Notes under the pieces: model-generated | The model's input: the letters and a program-made list of their open reading frames with translations, nothing else | The model's database searches: none | Told to the model about the DNA's origin: nothing | Position numbers and translations under genes: made by a program | Part shown: positions 21,848 through 29,431 of the stretch, piece by piece | Layout of the letters: every line of letters begins with the position of its first letter | Position numbering within the stretch: the stretch's first letter is position 1 | Assembly (NCBI GenBank): GCA_004555205.1 | Contig: SFIY01000020.1 | Coordinates: forward strand, 1 to 29,572 | From: Clostridiales bacterium | Lineage (GTDB): Bacteria; Bacillota; Clostridia; Oscillospirales; Oscillospiraceae | Direction of reading: 5' to 3' | Length of the DNA stretch: 29,572 nucleotides

Positions 21848-24423
21848 AGAAACACACCGTTATCGGAATATTGGCCCATGTGGACGCGGGAAAGACCACG
21901 CTGGCGGAAGCCATGCTGTTTCAATCCGGCGTACTGCGCAGGCCCGGACGCGTGGATCACGGCGACACAGCATTGGATACCCACGAACTGGAGCGGCAAA
22001 GGGGCATTACGATCTTTGCCAGCCAAGCGGTTTTTCCGCTGGATGACTGTGAAGTCACTTTGCTTGATACCCCGGGCCATGTGGACTTTTCCGCCGAAAC
22101 AGAGCGCACGCTGCAGGTGCTGGACTATGCCATTCTGGTAATCAGCGGAACGGACGGCGTGCAGTCCCACACGCTGACGCTGTGGAGGCTCTTGCAGCTA
22201 TATCAAGTGCCCACCTTTTTGTTTGTGACGAAGATGGACTTTGCCAGATACAGCCGGGAAGAACTGATGGCGGAACTGCGCCGCGAGCTGCACGAAAGCT
22301 GCGTGGATTTCAGCGGGGACAACAGGGATGAGCGCATGGAAATGCTGGCTATGTGCCGCGAGGATCTGTTGGAGCAATATCTGGCGCAGGGCACACTCAG
22401 CGATGGGGCGGTCGGTGAGCTGATCGCCGCAAGACAGGTGTTTCCGTGCTTTTTCGGCTCGGGATTAAAAAACGAGGGCGTGGATGCCTTTTTACAGGGT
22501 CTGTCTGCCTACATACAAGTGCGGGAATATCCCGATCAGTTCGGCGCAAAGGTCTTTAAGATCAGCCATGACAATCAGGGCAACCGGCTGACGCATATGA
22601 AGATCACCGGCGGAACGCTGCGGGTACGCGACAGCATTTTGTGCGGCGAGAGAGAAGAAAAAGTCAGCCAGATACGCATCTATTCCGGCGCTAAGTATGA
22701 AACGGCAGAGGAAGTGGCGGCAGGCGGTGTATGTGCCGTGATGGGACTGAGCCGGACAGAGGGCGGTCAGGGCTTGGGCTGTGAGGCAGCCTCTGCTGAG
22801 CCGTTTTTGGAGCCGGTGATGAACTACCGCATCGGACTGCCGGAGGGCTGCGATGCGCGGACGATGCTGCCGAAGCTGCGGCTTTTAGAGGAGGAAGACC
22901 CGCTGCTGCATATCACCTGGAACAGCCATCTGCAGGAGATTCATGTGGGCTTAATGGGCCAGGTACAGACGGAGATCCTGAAAAGCCTGATTGCAGACCG
23001 TTTCGGCGTCAATGTGACCATTGACTGCGGTGAGGTACTGTATAAAGAGACGATCGAGGACACGGTTGAGGGCGTGGGACACTATGAGCCGCTGCGCCAT
23101 TATGCCGAGGTGCATCTGCTGCTGGAGCCGCTGCCGCTGGGCAGCGGATTGGTGTACGAGAGCCGATGCAGCGAGGATGCGCTGGACCGGAACTGGCAGC
23201 GCTTAATCATGACGCACTTGACGGAAAAAACCCATTTGGGTGTATTGATCGGCGCGCCTGTCACCGATATGAAAATTACACTGGCGGCAGGACGCGCCCA
23301 CATCAAACACACCGAGGGCGGCGATTTTCGCCAGGCCACCTATCGCGCCCTGCGGCAGGGGTTGATGCAGGCAAAGTCCAAGCTGTTGGAGCCGTACTAT
23401 GATTTCCGTCTGGAAATCCCGCCGGAGCAATTGGGACGCGCCATCAACGACATTCGCGCCCGATGCGGCAGCTTTGAGATGTCACAGGACATCGGGACCA
23501 TGAGCGTGCTGCGCGGACGGGCGCCTGTGACGACGATGAACGACTATGCCATGGAGGTGGCAGCCTATACCGGCGGACGGGGCAGACTGCTGCTGGAGGT
23601 CGCGGGATATGATGTCTGCCACGATCCGGAGAAAGTGGCAGAGCGGTTTGCTTACGATCCGGAGAGCGATTTGGACAATACGCCCGACTCCGTATTTTGC
23701 GCGCATGGCGGCGGGTTTACGGTGAAATGGGACAAGGTGGCAGAGTATATGCACCTGGAAAGCTGTTTGAAAAAAGAAACGCCCTATGTGCCGCAGGTGA
23801 ATCGCCGCAATCTGCGGCTGGACGACAAGGAGCTGGAGGCCATTATGGAGCGGGAATTCGGCCCCATTACGCGGCCGCTTTACCGCGCACCGGAGAGGAG
23901 CCGTGAAAAGGATGACGGCTTTACATGGCAGGCAGGCAACCGCTGGTTTATTGTGGATGGCTACAATGTACTCTTTGCCTGGGAGGACCTGCGCGATCTG
24001 GCACAGCAGGACCTGGCCGCAGCGCGGGATCAACTGATGGAGATGCTGTGCGCCTATGCGGCGTTCACCCACCACAAGGTGGTGCTGGTATTCGACGGCT
24101 ACAAGGTGCAGGGAAGCCAAGGCGAAAAGTTCGATTTCCGGGGCATCCATGTGGTATACACCAGAGAAAAAGAAACGGGCGATATGTACATCGAAAAACT
24201 GCTGCACGACATCGGTAAGAACGATCAGGTGCGCGTGGTGACATCCGATGGGCTGATTCAGCTCTCGGCGGTGCGGTCGGGCGTACTGCGGATGTCGGCT
24301 TTGGAATTTGAGCGGGAAGTGAACGCCGTAGGGGAGGAGATCGGCAAGGTGCTGGCTCAGGTGCAGCAACAAAATGCCCAAAACCGCCCCATGGCGGGAT
24401 TGTTTGGCCCTATTTCAGAATAG
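21844..24423 (+). CDS. TetM/EF-G-like translational GTPase fused to a Rae1/YacP NYN endoribonuclease
   Basis: The 859-residue protein has two parts. Residues 1 to about 600 are an EF-G/TetM-type ribosomal GTPase: G1 AHVDAGKTT (11-19), switch I RGITI (53-57), switch II DTPGH (75-79) with the catalytic His, and G4 TKMD (129-132), where the usual Asn is Thr; domains II to V follow. After a linker, residues 701-859 match Rae1/YacP: VDGYN (704-708), LVFDGY (Asp751), ETGDMYIEKL (Asp780) and VTSD (Asp802), so the acidic active-site set looks complete. Rae1 cuts mRNA in the ribosomal A site. The arrangement suggests GTPase-guided delivery of an A-site nuclease. True tetracycline resistance is not implied. 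It overlaps yigZ (ATGA), and its end overlaps spoIIP by 14 bases. Confidence 0.88.
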   Translation: MKKHTVIGILAHVDAGKTTLAEAMLFQSGVLRRPGRVDHGDTALDTHELERQRGITIFASQAVFPLDDCEVTLLDTPGHVDFSAETERTLQVLDYAILVISGTDGVQSHTLTLWRLLQLYQVPTFLFVTKMDFARYSREELMAELRRELHESCVDFSGDNRDERMEMLAMCREDLLEQYLAQGTLSDGAVGELIAARQVFPCFFGSGLKNEGVDAFLQGLSAYIQVREYPDQFGAKVFKISHDNQGNRLTHMKITGGTLRVRDSILCGEREEKVSQIRIYSGAKYETAEEVAAGGVCAVMGLSRTEGGQGLGCEAASAEPFLEPVMNYRIGLPEGCDARTMLPKLRLLEEEDPLLHITWNSHLQEIHVGLMGQVQTEILKSLIADRFGVNVTIDCGEVLYKETIEDTVEGVGHYEPLRHYAEVHLLLEPLPLGSGLVYESRCSEDALDRNWQRLIMTHLTEKTHLGVLIGAPVTDMKITLAAGRAHIKHTEGGDFRQATYRALRQGLMQAKSKLLEPYYDFRLEIPPEQLGRAINDIRARCGSFEMSQDIGTMSVLRGRAPVTTMNDYAMEVAAYTGGRGRLLLEVAGYDVCHDPEKVAERFAYDPESDLDNTPDSVFCAHGGGFTVKWDKVAEYMHLESCLKKETPYVPQVNRRNLRLDDKELEAIMEREFGPITRPLYRAPERSREKDDGFTWQAGNRWFIVDGYNVLFAWEDLRDLAQQDLAAARDQLMEMLCAYAAFTHHKVVLVFDGYKVQGSQGEKFDFRGIHVVYTREKETGDMYIEKLLHDIGKNDQVRVVTSDGLIQLSAVRSGVLRMSALEFEREVNAVGEEIGKVLAQVQQQNAQNRPMAGLFGPISE

Positions 24424-25558
24424 TTTCGGCAAATCCCTGGGCAAACAGCCGCGCGGAATACAGTGCTTCATCCAGTGAGTTGCCGGCGGTGCCGATTTCC
24501 ACCAGCAGTGAGCCGGTGGTAAAATGCTGGTTATAGCGGTAGCCGATCATGAGGATGGGACGCATCAGCGTAGGGTGCTTTTCGTTAATGGTTTGCTGCA
24601 CGGCAACGGCCAATGTGAGGTTATCCTGCCAATGCTCATAATCATTGCCCAAAACAATGCTGCACTGGGCGGCATGAGGATCCTCCCTGGTCACCAGTTT
24701 GTACTGGTTGCCGTCGGCGTCCTCCACCGCATCGCGGTGGATATCCAGAATATAGACAAGAGAAGGATATTTTTCAAGATATGACGCAATGGCGTCGTAG
24801 GAGTTGGGATAGGCATCATTATAGCTGGGACTGTCGTGCAGCGTTCTGTCATGCAGTACGGAGATGCCGTAGCTTGACAGCGCCGCCGCCACCTCGTCAC
24901 CGACGCGGACCACATTATAGTTGGTGTCTTTTGTGCGATAGTTGCCGCTGGCCTTATATTTCTGACCGGAGGGCATGGTATAGGCTTCGGTGGCGTGTGA
25001 ATGGACGATCAATACCTGGGGAGAGGCATCGGCCTGGTAAACGGCAGAAAAATCTCCCTTGCCCACCGTTTTTTTGTCGATGGTCTGGCCGGTGGCGTTT
25101 TTGATATAGACACCATTGATCACCGTATAGTTGGCGCTTTTACTGGGAACGGTCGTTTGAGAGGGAATACCGTTGTCGGCGAAGGTCAGCTTGCTGCCGG
25201 TATACACAGGAAGGGATGAGGTTTTGTTTTCTTCCTTTTCTTCCTTTTCTTCCTTAGGTGTGTTTTCCGGCGCCGGATCAGGCTCCTCTTCAACGGCGGC
25301 GGCAGTGTTTTCCGATATCTTCTCCTGGGCAGCAATAAGAAACGGCGACTGACGCAGCGCCAGTGAAGTGGCTACAGACAGAGGGGCGGTTGTAAAGAGA
25401 TCTCCCAGCTCCCAGCGCAGAATTTGCTGCGATAAATTGTCCCGGCGAACGGCTTGCCACGCCGCTGCCAGATCGGGACTTTCGATTGTCGTGATGACAA
25501 TCCACAGTGTCAACGCAGACAGGACCAGGGCAGCAATACGCCGCAAGATACGCTTCAT
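24410..25558 (-). CDS. spoIIP: Stage II sporulation protein P (peptidoglycan hydrolase)
   Basis: The 382-residue protein has an N-terminal signal-anchor helix (about residues 8-25), a variable region with a highly acidic Glu/Lys/Pro linker (about 89-112), and the SpoIIP amidase/endopeptidase domain. The domain has HSHATEAY (His186, His188, Glu191), LDIHRD (His274) and LLVEIGTAGNSLDEA (Glu344). With SpoIID and SpoIIM it thins the septal wall and drives engulfment. The ATG follows GGAG at 7 bases. A sigma-E-like promoter lies upstream. Convergent with the fusion gene, and not next to gpr, its neighbour in several other spore formers. Confidence 0.94.
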   Translation of the reverse strand: MKRILRRIAALVLSALTLWIVITTIESPDLAAAWQAVRRDNLSQQILRWELGDLFTTAPLSVATSLALRQSPFLIAAQEKISENTAAAVEEEPDPAPENTPKEEKEEKEENKTSSLPVYTGSKLTFADNGIPSQTTVPSKSANYTVINGVYIKNATGQTIDKKTVGKGDFSAVYQADASPQVLIVHSHATEAYTMPSGQKYKASGNYRTKDTNYNVVRVGDEVAAALSSYGISVLHDRTLHDSPSYNDAYPNSYDAIASYLEKYPSLVYILDIHRDAVEDADGNQYKLVTREDPHAAQCSIVLGNDYEHWQDNLTLAVAVQQTINEKHPTLMRPILMIGYRYNQHFTTGSLLVEIGTAGNSLDEALYSARLFAQGFAETILK

Positions 25559-25602
25559 CGGCTTGCTCCATCCTTTCTCGAAAAGTAATTGATGTTAAGA
25601 CA

Positions 25603-25631
25603 AGCCTATGCTGCGAAATACTTACATATGC
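25603..25631 (-). promoter_or_regulatory. Sigma-E-like promoter of spoIIP
   Basis: On the minus strand, GCATATG (25631-25625) and CATAGGCT (25610-25603) are 14 bases apart. Sigma-E promoters in Bacillus have about KMATATT, 14-15 bases, CATACAHT; this fits at most positions. spoIIP is a sigma-E gene in Bacillus, and sigE lies in this window. Confidence 0.55.
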
Positions 25632-25650
25632 AACGGATTGATGCAAAATA

Positions 25651-25688
25651 AAAAAAGAGCGTGAAGCCATCGCTTCACGTTCTTTTTT
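25651..25688 (-). terminator. Terminator of the CooT-like operon
   Basis: A 17-bp stem with one G-U (25651-25667 with 25672-25688) around CATC, ending in T on the minus strand. Confidence 0.9.
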
Positions 25689-25698
25689 GTGATGTGTA

Positions 25699-25887
25699 TT
25701 ACTGCTGACGGATATAAATGAAATTGTCCATGAAATCAATGCGCTCAATGGCGGCGCTGACCACAGTGGGTATCCCCATGATGTCAGTGAAGACCAAACG
25801 GTCGCCGTCCGTCTTGACAGCGGCAATGTTTTTGCAAAGTAATTGCTTTTCTTCGCCCTGTACGGTGTATACGGTGGAAAGGCACAT
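25699..25887 (-). CDS. CooT-family nickel-binding protein
   Basis: The 62-residue protein starts MCLSTVYTV and reads as a small beta-barrel-like fold with DGDRLVFTDIMG and a C-terminal hydrophobic strand. CooT-type proteins bind Ni2+ through the Cys directly after Met and help maturation of CO dehydrogenase in Rhodospirillum. I chose ATG 25887 because it places that Cys at position 2 and gives AAGGAG 7 bases of spacing; the ATG at 25893 would be nearly on top of the ribosome binding site. It follows the His-rich gene with a 2-base gap. No CO dehydrogenase or hydrogenase is in the window. Confidence 0.8.
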   Translation of the reverse strand: MCLSTVYTVQGEEKQLLCKNIAAVKTDGDRLVFTDIMGIPTVVSAAIERIDFMDNFIYIRQQ

Positions 25888-25889
25888 GG

Positions 25890-26138
25890 TCATTCTCCTT
25901 TCGCTTCCTGCAGAATATGCAGCGCCTCGGCAAGCTTCTCGTTGCCAAGCTCAAAATCAACAACTGCATCATGGATCAACTGCGCGGCCTCTCCGTCCAT
26001 ACCGTGGGCCAGCTCGTGCAGTTCCTCCGCATGATGGCGATTGTGACCGAGCATATAGGTCAGCAGAGCCAGCGATTCTTCGGGGGAGGCGTGGCCCCGG
26101 TGATGGTGATGGTCGTGATCGTGAGTATGTTCACACAT
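25890..26138 (-). CDS. His-rich N-terminus, small metal-binding protein
   Basis: The 82-residue protein starts MCEHTHDHDHHHHRGH, a cluster of His, Asp and Cys fit for nickel, cobalt or zinc, followed by a helical domain with further His (MLGHNRHHAEELHELAHG) and an acidic C-terminus. I know similar small proteins only as putative cobalt/nickel-related proteins in Clostridia, without proven function. GAGGTAA precedes the ATG. It is the first gene of a two-gene operon, and its stop overlaps the ribosome binding region of the CooT-like gene, so the two are probably made together. Confidence 0.7.
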   Translation of the reverse strand: MCEHTHDHDHHHHRGHASPEESLALLTYMLGHNRHHAEELHELAHGMDGEAAQLIHDAVVDFELGNEKLAEALHILQEAKGE

Positions 26139-26164
26139 AGCTGTTACCTCGCTTGTTTTTTCTC

Positions 26165-26193
26165 ATTGTAACATGGCAAGCGTGAGAAGTCAA
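26165..26193 (-). promoter_or_regulatory. Sigma-A promoter of the His-rich/CooT operon
   Basis: On the minus strand, TTGACT (26193-26188) and TACAAT (26170-26165) are 17 bases apart, 27 bases before the ATG. Confidence 0.8.
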
Positions 26194-26255
26194 ATTGCCC
26201 TGCCGAAAAACACTCCATAATTTCCGAAAATACTTAGCTAAAGTGCCTAATTTCG

Positions 26256-26284
26256 TTGACATTGGTGTGAAAATTATGTATAAT
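26256..26284 (+). promoter_or_regulatory. Consensus sigma-A promoter of the dehydratase operon
   Basis: TTGACA (26256-26261) and TATAAT (26279-26284) are both perfect consensus with the ideal 17-base spacer. The leader of about 50 bases has no obvious riboswitch. Strong expression is expected. Confidence 0.92.
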
Positions 26285-26339
26285 TTTCATGTAAATGCGC
26301 GCATAGTGTGTTGTTGTGCAATGTAAGGAGGAAGAGAGA

Positions 26340-27557
26340 ATGAGGGACCTGAAGCATCTAATCTTTTTTGAAGACCTGCTGCAAGAGGCAAACAATGATC
26401 TTGTCAAACAGGCAAAGACAGACGGCAAGCGCTGCTTGGGCTACACCTGCTATTTCATGCCGGAGGTCTTGCTTGATCTGCCCGGCTGCTTTGGCGTGCG
26501 TCTGCGCGCTCCCCGCAGCGGCAGCCCTGACATGGCTACATATTATATGTCCAACCGTACCTGCCACTATGGCCGCAGCCTGATGGAGCGCGCCTTGGAG
26601 GGCGGTTATAACTTCCTGGATGCCCAGATGGCAACGGAAACCTGTACGGTGACCTGCCGTTTCCAGGAGCATCTGCAGCAGAAGAAGATCGATTCCGTGA
26701 CGGATATGAATATTATCCAAAACCCTGACTTCTTCTGCGAATTTATAGATGTTCCCTTCAAAAAGAACGAGAACGGTTATGAACATTACCGCAAGCAACT
26801 GCAGTTCCATGTGCTGGATAAGCTGAAGGAAAACTTCGGTATTGATACCTCCGATGAGGCGCTGCTGAAGACGATTGAGACACACAACGAGGTTTGCCGT
26901 CTGATTACCGAGATCGGCAGCTATCGCAAGCTGGATGTGCCCACCATTACCGGTTATGAGTTCCAGGTGATCCAGTTGGTGAGTCTGGTTTGCCCTAAGT
27001 ATCTGATTCTTCCTTACCTGCGTGAAACTGCGGAGGAGATGAAGACCCGTAAGCCCGATGCCAAGCCCAACTATCGCTGCAAGGTCGTGCTGGCCGGCGC
27101 TGAGAATGACGACCCCGCGTTTACCCAGTTGATCGAGAGCTGCGGCGCTCTGGTGGTGGCGGACCGCCACTGCTACGGCAGCCTGCCCGGCCGCGAGGAG
27201 ATTGTGGTGGCCGAGGGTCAGGCCCCTCTGGACGCCATTGCCCGCCATTATCTGAACACCAGCTACTGCCCGCGCTTTATGCCCGCCGACGAAATGCGTC
27301 AGCGTAAGCAGTATCTGGCTGATCTTGCCAAGGAGTACAAGGCAGACGGCATGATCGTCGTGTCCAACAAGTTCTGCGAATACTGGAGCTATGAGCGTAC
27401 CATCGATGCCATCATTCTGCCCCGTGATTTCGGTATTCCTACCTGCTCTATCGAGAAGGAATATGTCAATTCCGCTTCCGGCCAGCTGCGTACCCGCTTC
27501 CAGGCATTTATTGAGAGCGTTGAGATCAAGAAGATTCAGGAGGGTGCAAAGAAATGA
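26340..27557 (+). CDS. 2-hydroxyacyl-CoA dehydratase (HgdB/FldB/BcrB-like) subunit
   Basis: The 405-residue protein belongs to the iron-sulfur 2-hydroxyacyl-CoA dehydratase / benzoyl-CoA reductase family. It has the N-terminal LPGCFGVRLRAP segment, the central NRTCHYGRSLMERALEGGYNF-like region, the ETCTVTCR segment (Cys102, Cys106), SYCPRFMP (Cys310) and NKFCEYWSYER (Cys346), which align with the usual cluster-ligand positions. The start is ATG 26340 with AAGGAGG at 8 bases; an in-frame GTG at 26316 overlaps this site. It is the first gene of the operon and overlaps the next by ATGA. The substrate cannot be read from sequence; hydroxyglutaryl-, lactyl- and aryl-lactyl-CoA are possibilities. 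Confidence 0.85.
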   Translation: MRDLKHLIFFEDLLQEANNDLVKQAKTDGKRCLGYTCYFMPEVLLDLPGCFGVRLRAPRSGSPDMATYYMSNRTCHYGRSLMERALEGGYNFLDAQMATETCTVTCRFQEHLQQKKIDSVTDMNIIQNPDFFCEFIDVPFKKNENGYEHYRKQLQFHVLDKLKENFGIDTSDEALLKTIETHNEVCRLITEIGSYRKLDVPTITGYEFQVIQLVSLVCPKYLILPYLRETAEEMKTRKPDAKPNYRCKVVLAGAENDDPAFTQLIESCGALVVADRHCYGSLPGREEIVVAEGQAPLDAIARHYLNTSYCPRFMPADEMRQRKQYLADLAKEYKADGMIVVSNKFCEYWSYERTIDAIILPRDFGIPTCSIEKEYVNSASGQLRTRFQAFIESVEIKKIQEGAKK

Positions 27558-29182
27558 AAAAGTTTGACCTGAAGAGACTGAAGAATATTGACTATAAGAA
27601 GCTGGCGAAGGACTTTTGGTACGGCAAGCCCCACGGCGAACGCCGCTTGGGCGATCTGTACTGCGATAAGACCGGCCTGTACAAGCATCGTGAATGGCGC
27701 GGTGTGAAGGATACCATGTATTACTTCAATATGATCTGGCTGTACAACTACGGTCAGATGGTGGCCGACATTATGCGCTACGGCGGCTTGAAGCCCTTTA
27801 TCAAGGGTACATGGCGCTATCGCTGGATGGGCCAGACCTATCTGCCCGTTCTGCATTGGTTTGACCGCGGCCTGGAGGGCCTGCGCGGTGAGGCGCTGCG
27901 GGCCAGCGCTTGGCACTATCGCGCCATGGTCAGCCTGACTATTCAGCAGTTCATGCGCATGTTCAGGGCCGACGCCAATTTAAACGGCGGCAAGCACAAC
28001 GATGTGTGGAAACACAACATTGCCCATAAGGAAACCGTTTGGGGCGGTGTGTTCTATCCCTGGGCCGGCAAGCTGCAGAACGTGCCCATGGAAATGATTC
28101 CTTACTTTGTCACCTGCCATGTTAACAACCACACGGTTTTGAACTATATCGACGCTGTGCAGTCCATCGGCCTGCCCGGTGACCCCTGCCCCATGTGCCA
28201 GGCAGAAGCCGGCCTGTTTGTGCTGGACGATATGCCCGACTACGCGCCGTTCATGGTGACCTCCAATGAGGCCTGCGACGGCTCCGTGGCCAGCACCATT
28301 TTGCAGGATTGGCTGTGGGATAAACCGCTGTTTGCGATGCCTCAGCCCATGCAGTTTGACGATCCTCTGGTGCAGGAGCACTGCGCCAACGAAATCCGCG
28401 AGATGTGGAAATTCATCGAAGACCAGACCGGTATTGCACCCGACATGGAGCTGCTGAAGAAGCATCTGGAGAGCCAGAACGAGCTGACGCGCTTCGAGTG
28501 GGAGAAGTGGGATGTGGCTGCCAATACCAGTTATTATCCCATCAACGGCGTGGCACAGGCGCTGTACCGCATCTATCAGTCCCAGTACGGCGACAATCAT
28601 ATGTGGCACAAGACGGATAAGAAGGTCCGCAAGATCATGGAAAAGTGTGTGGAGCAGAAGATCAACAACTTCCCGCTGACCCGCCACCGTGTCATCGCCT
28701 GGTCCTGCGCACCCCTGTATTTCTCCAACTGGTGTACCTGGGCTTACAATTGCTGGGGTCTGAATACCGTGATTAATATGGACTCTCTGATGTTCAACAT
28801 GACCATCCGCACCGATAACGAGGAAGACATGCTGATGGATATGGCGCGCTACCATGAGTGGGCACCCATGCGCCGTATGGCTGTCGGTGGTATGCACCAC
28901 ATTTTCGAGCTGTGGGAGTACATGGAAAAGTTCCACTGCGATATGGTCATGATGTACGACCAATTGCAGTGCAAGGGTATGCAGGGTGTTCACGGTCTGT
29001 TTGAAGACGAATTCCGTGCCCGCAATATCCATGCCATCTGGATGCCTCACGCGCTGCCTGATAAGCGTACCGTGTCCCGCAGCGAGATCCGTACCATCAT
29101 CAACGACTACATGACCACCGTCATGCATGAAGAGCCGATCGACCCGTCTTTGCTGGAGTTCGATGACTCCCAGAGCTGGTAA
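27554..29182 (+). CDS. Second 2-hydroxyacyl-CoA dehydratase-family subunit, unusually long
   Basis: The 542-residue protein pairs with the preceding subunit through an ATGA overlap. Cysteines are clustered at GDPCPMCQAEAG (Cys212, Cys215), NEACDG (Cys241) and WSCAPLYFSNWC...NC (Cys385, Cys394, Cys400), plausible iron-sulfur ligands. Partner subunits such as HgdA or FldC are usually about 370-480 residues; the first 170 residues here are rich in Trp, Tyr, Lys and Arg and look like an added N-terminal region. The assignment rests on partnership, cysteines and the activator downstream more than on a clear signature. Confidence 0.7.
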   Translation: MKKFDLKRLKNIDYKKLAKDFWYGKPHGERRLGDLYCDKTGLYKHREWRGVKDTMYYFNMIWLYNYGQMVADIMRYGGLKPFIKGTWRYRWMGQTYLPVLHWFDRGLEGLRGEALRASAWHYRAMVSLTIQQFMRMFRADANLNGGKHNDVWKHNIAHKETVWGGVFYPWAGKLQNVPMEMIPYFVTCHVNNHTVLNYIDAVQSIGLPGDPCPMCQAEAGLFVLDDMPDYAPFMVTSNEACDGSVASTILQDWLWDKPLFAMPQPMQFDDPLVQEHCANEIREMWKFIEDQTGIAPDMELLKKHLESQNELTRFEWEKWDVAANTSYYPINGVAQALYRIYQSQYGDNHMWHKTDKKVRKIMEKCVEQKINNFPLTRHRVIAWSCAPLYFSNWCTWAYNCWGLNTVINMDSLMFNMTIRTDNEEDMLMDMARYHEWAPMRRMAVGGMHHIFELWEYMEKFHCDMVMMYDQLQCKGMQGVHGLFEDEFRARNIHAIWMPHALPDKRTVSRSEIRTIINDYMTTVMHEEPIDPSLLEFDDSQSW

Positions 29183-29197
29183 GAGGAGGAGAGAACC

Positions 29198-29413
29198 ATG
29201 AAGAGAGTTTTGAAGATTTTATCCAAGGTGCTGCTGATCGGCCTTGGCATTTATGCCGCTTTGTTTGCCGTGTTCTTCTTCGATCTGGACGGCAAGGCAC
29301 TGTTCTACGGTGTGGAGCCCTTCCTGAACAAGCACTACGACAGGATGGAGCGCAGGGATCCGCTGAAAATGACTTATGATATGGATAAGCCCCACTACGA
29401 TTATAAAGACTGA
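29198..29413 (+). CDS. Small single-pass membrane protein in the dehydratase operon
   Basis: I do not recognise this 71-residue protein. A basic N-terminus (MKRVLKILSK) leads into one hydrophobic helix (about residues 11-29), followed by a hydrophilic tail with many Asp, Lys, Tyr and His, ending DYKD. GAGGAGGAGA precedes the ATG. It sits between the second dehydratase subunit and the activator gene with small gaps on both sides, so it belongs to the operon. It could anchor the complex at the membrane; that is inference. Confidence 0.7.
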   Translation: MKRVLKILSKVLLIGLGIYAALFAVFFFDLDGKALFYGVEPFLNKHYDRMERRDPLKMTYDMDKPHYDYKD

Positions 29414-29431
29414 TAGAGAGGATATACAATA

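Noticed and set aside
21844..24423. Calling the fusion a tetracycline resistance gene
   Set aside because: The GTPase part is TetM-like, but the domain IV loops and C-terminus differ from proven Tet proteins and a nuclease domain is attached; resistance would need testing.
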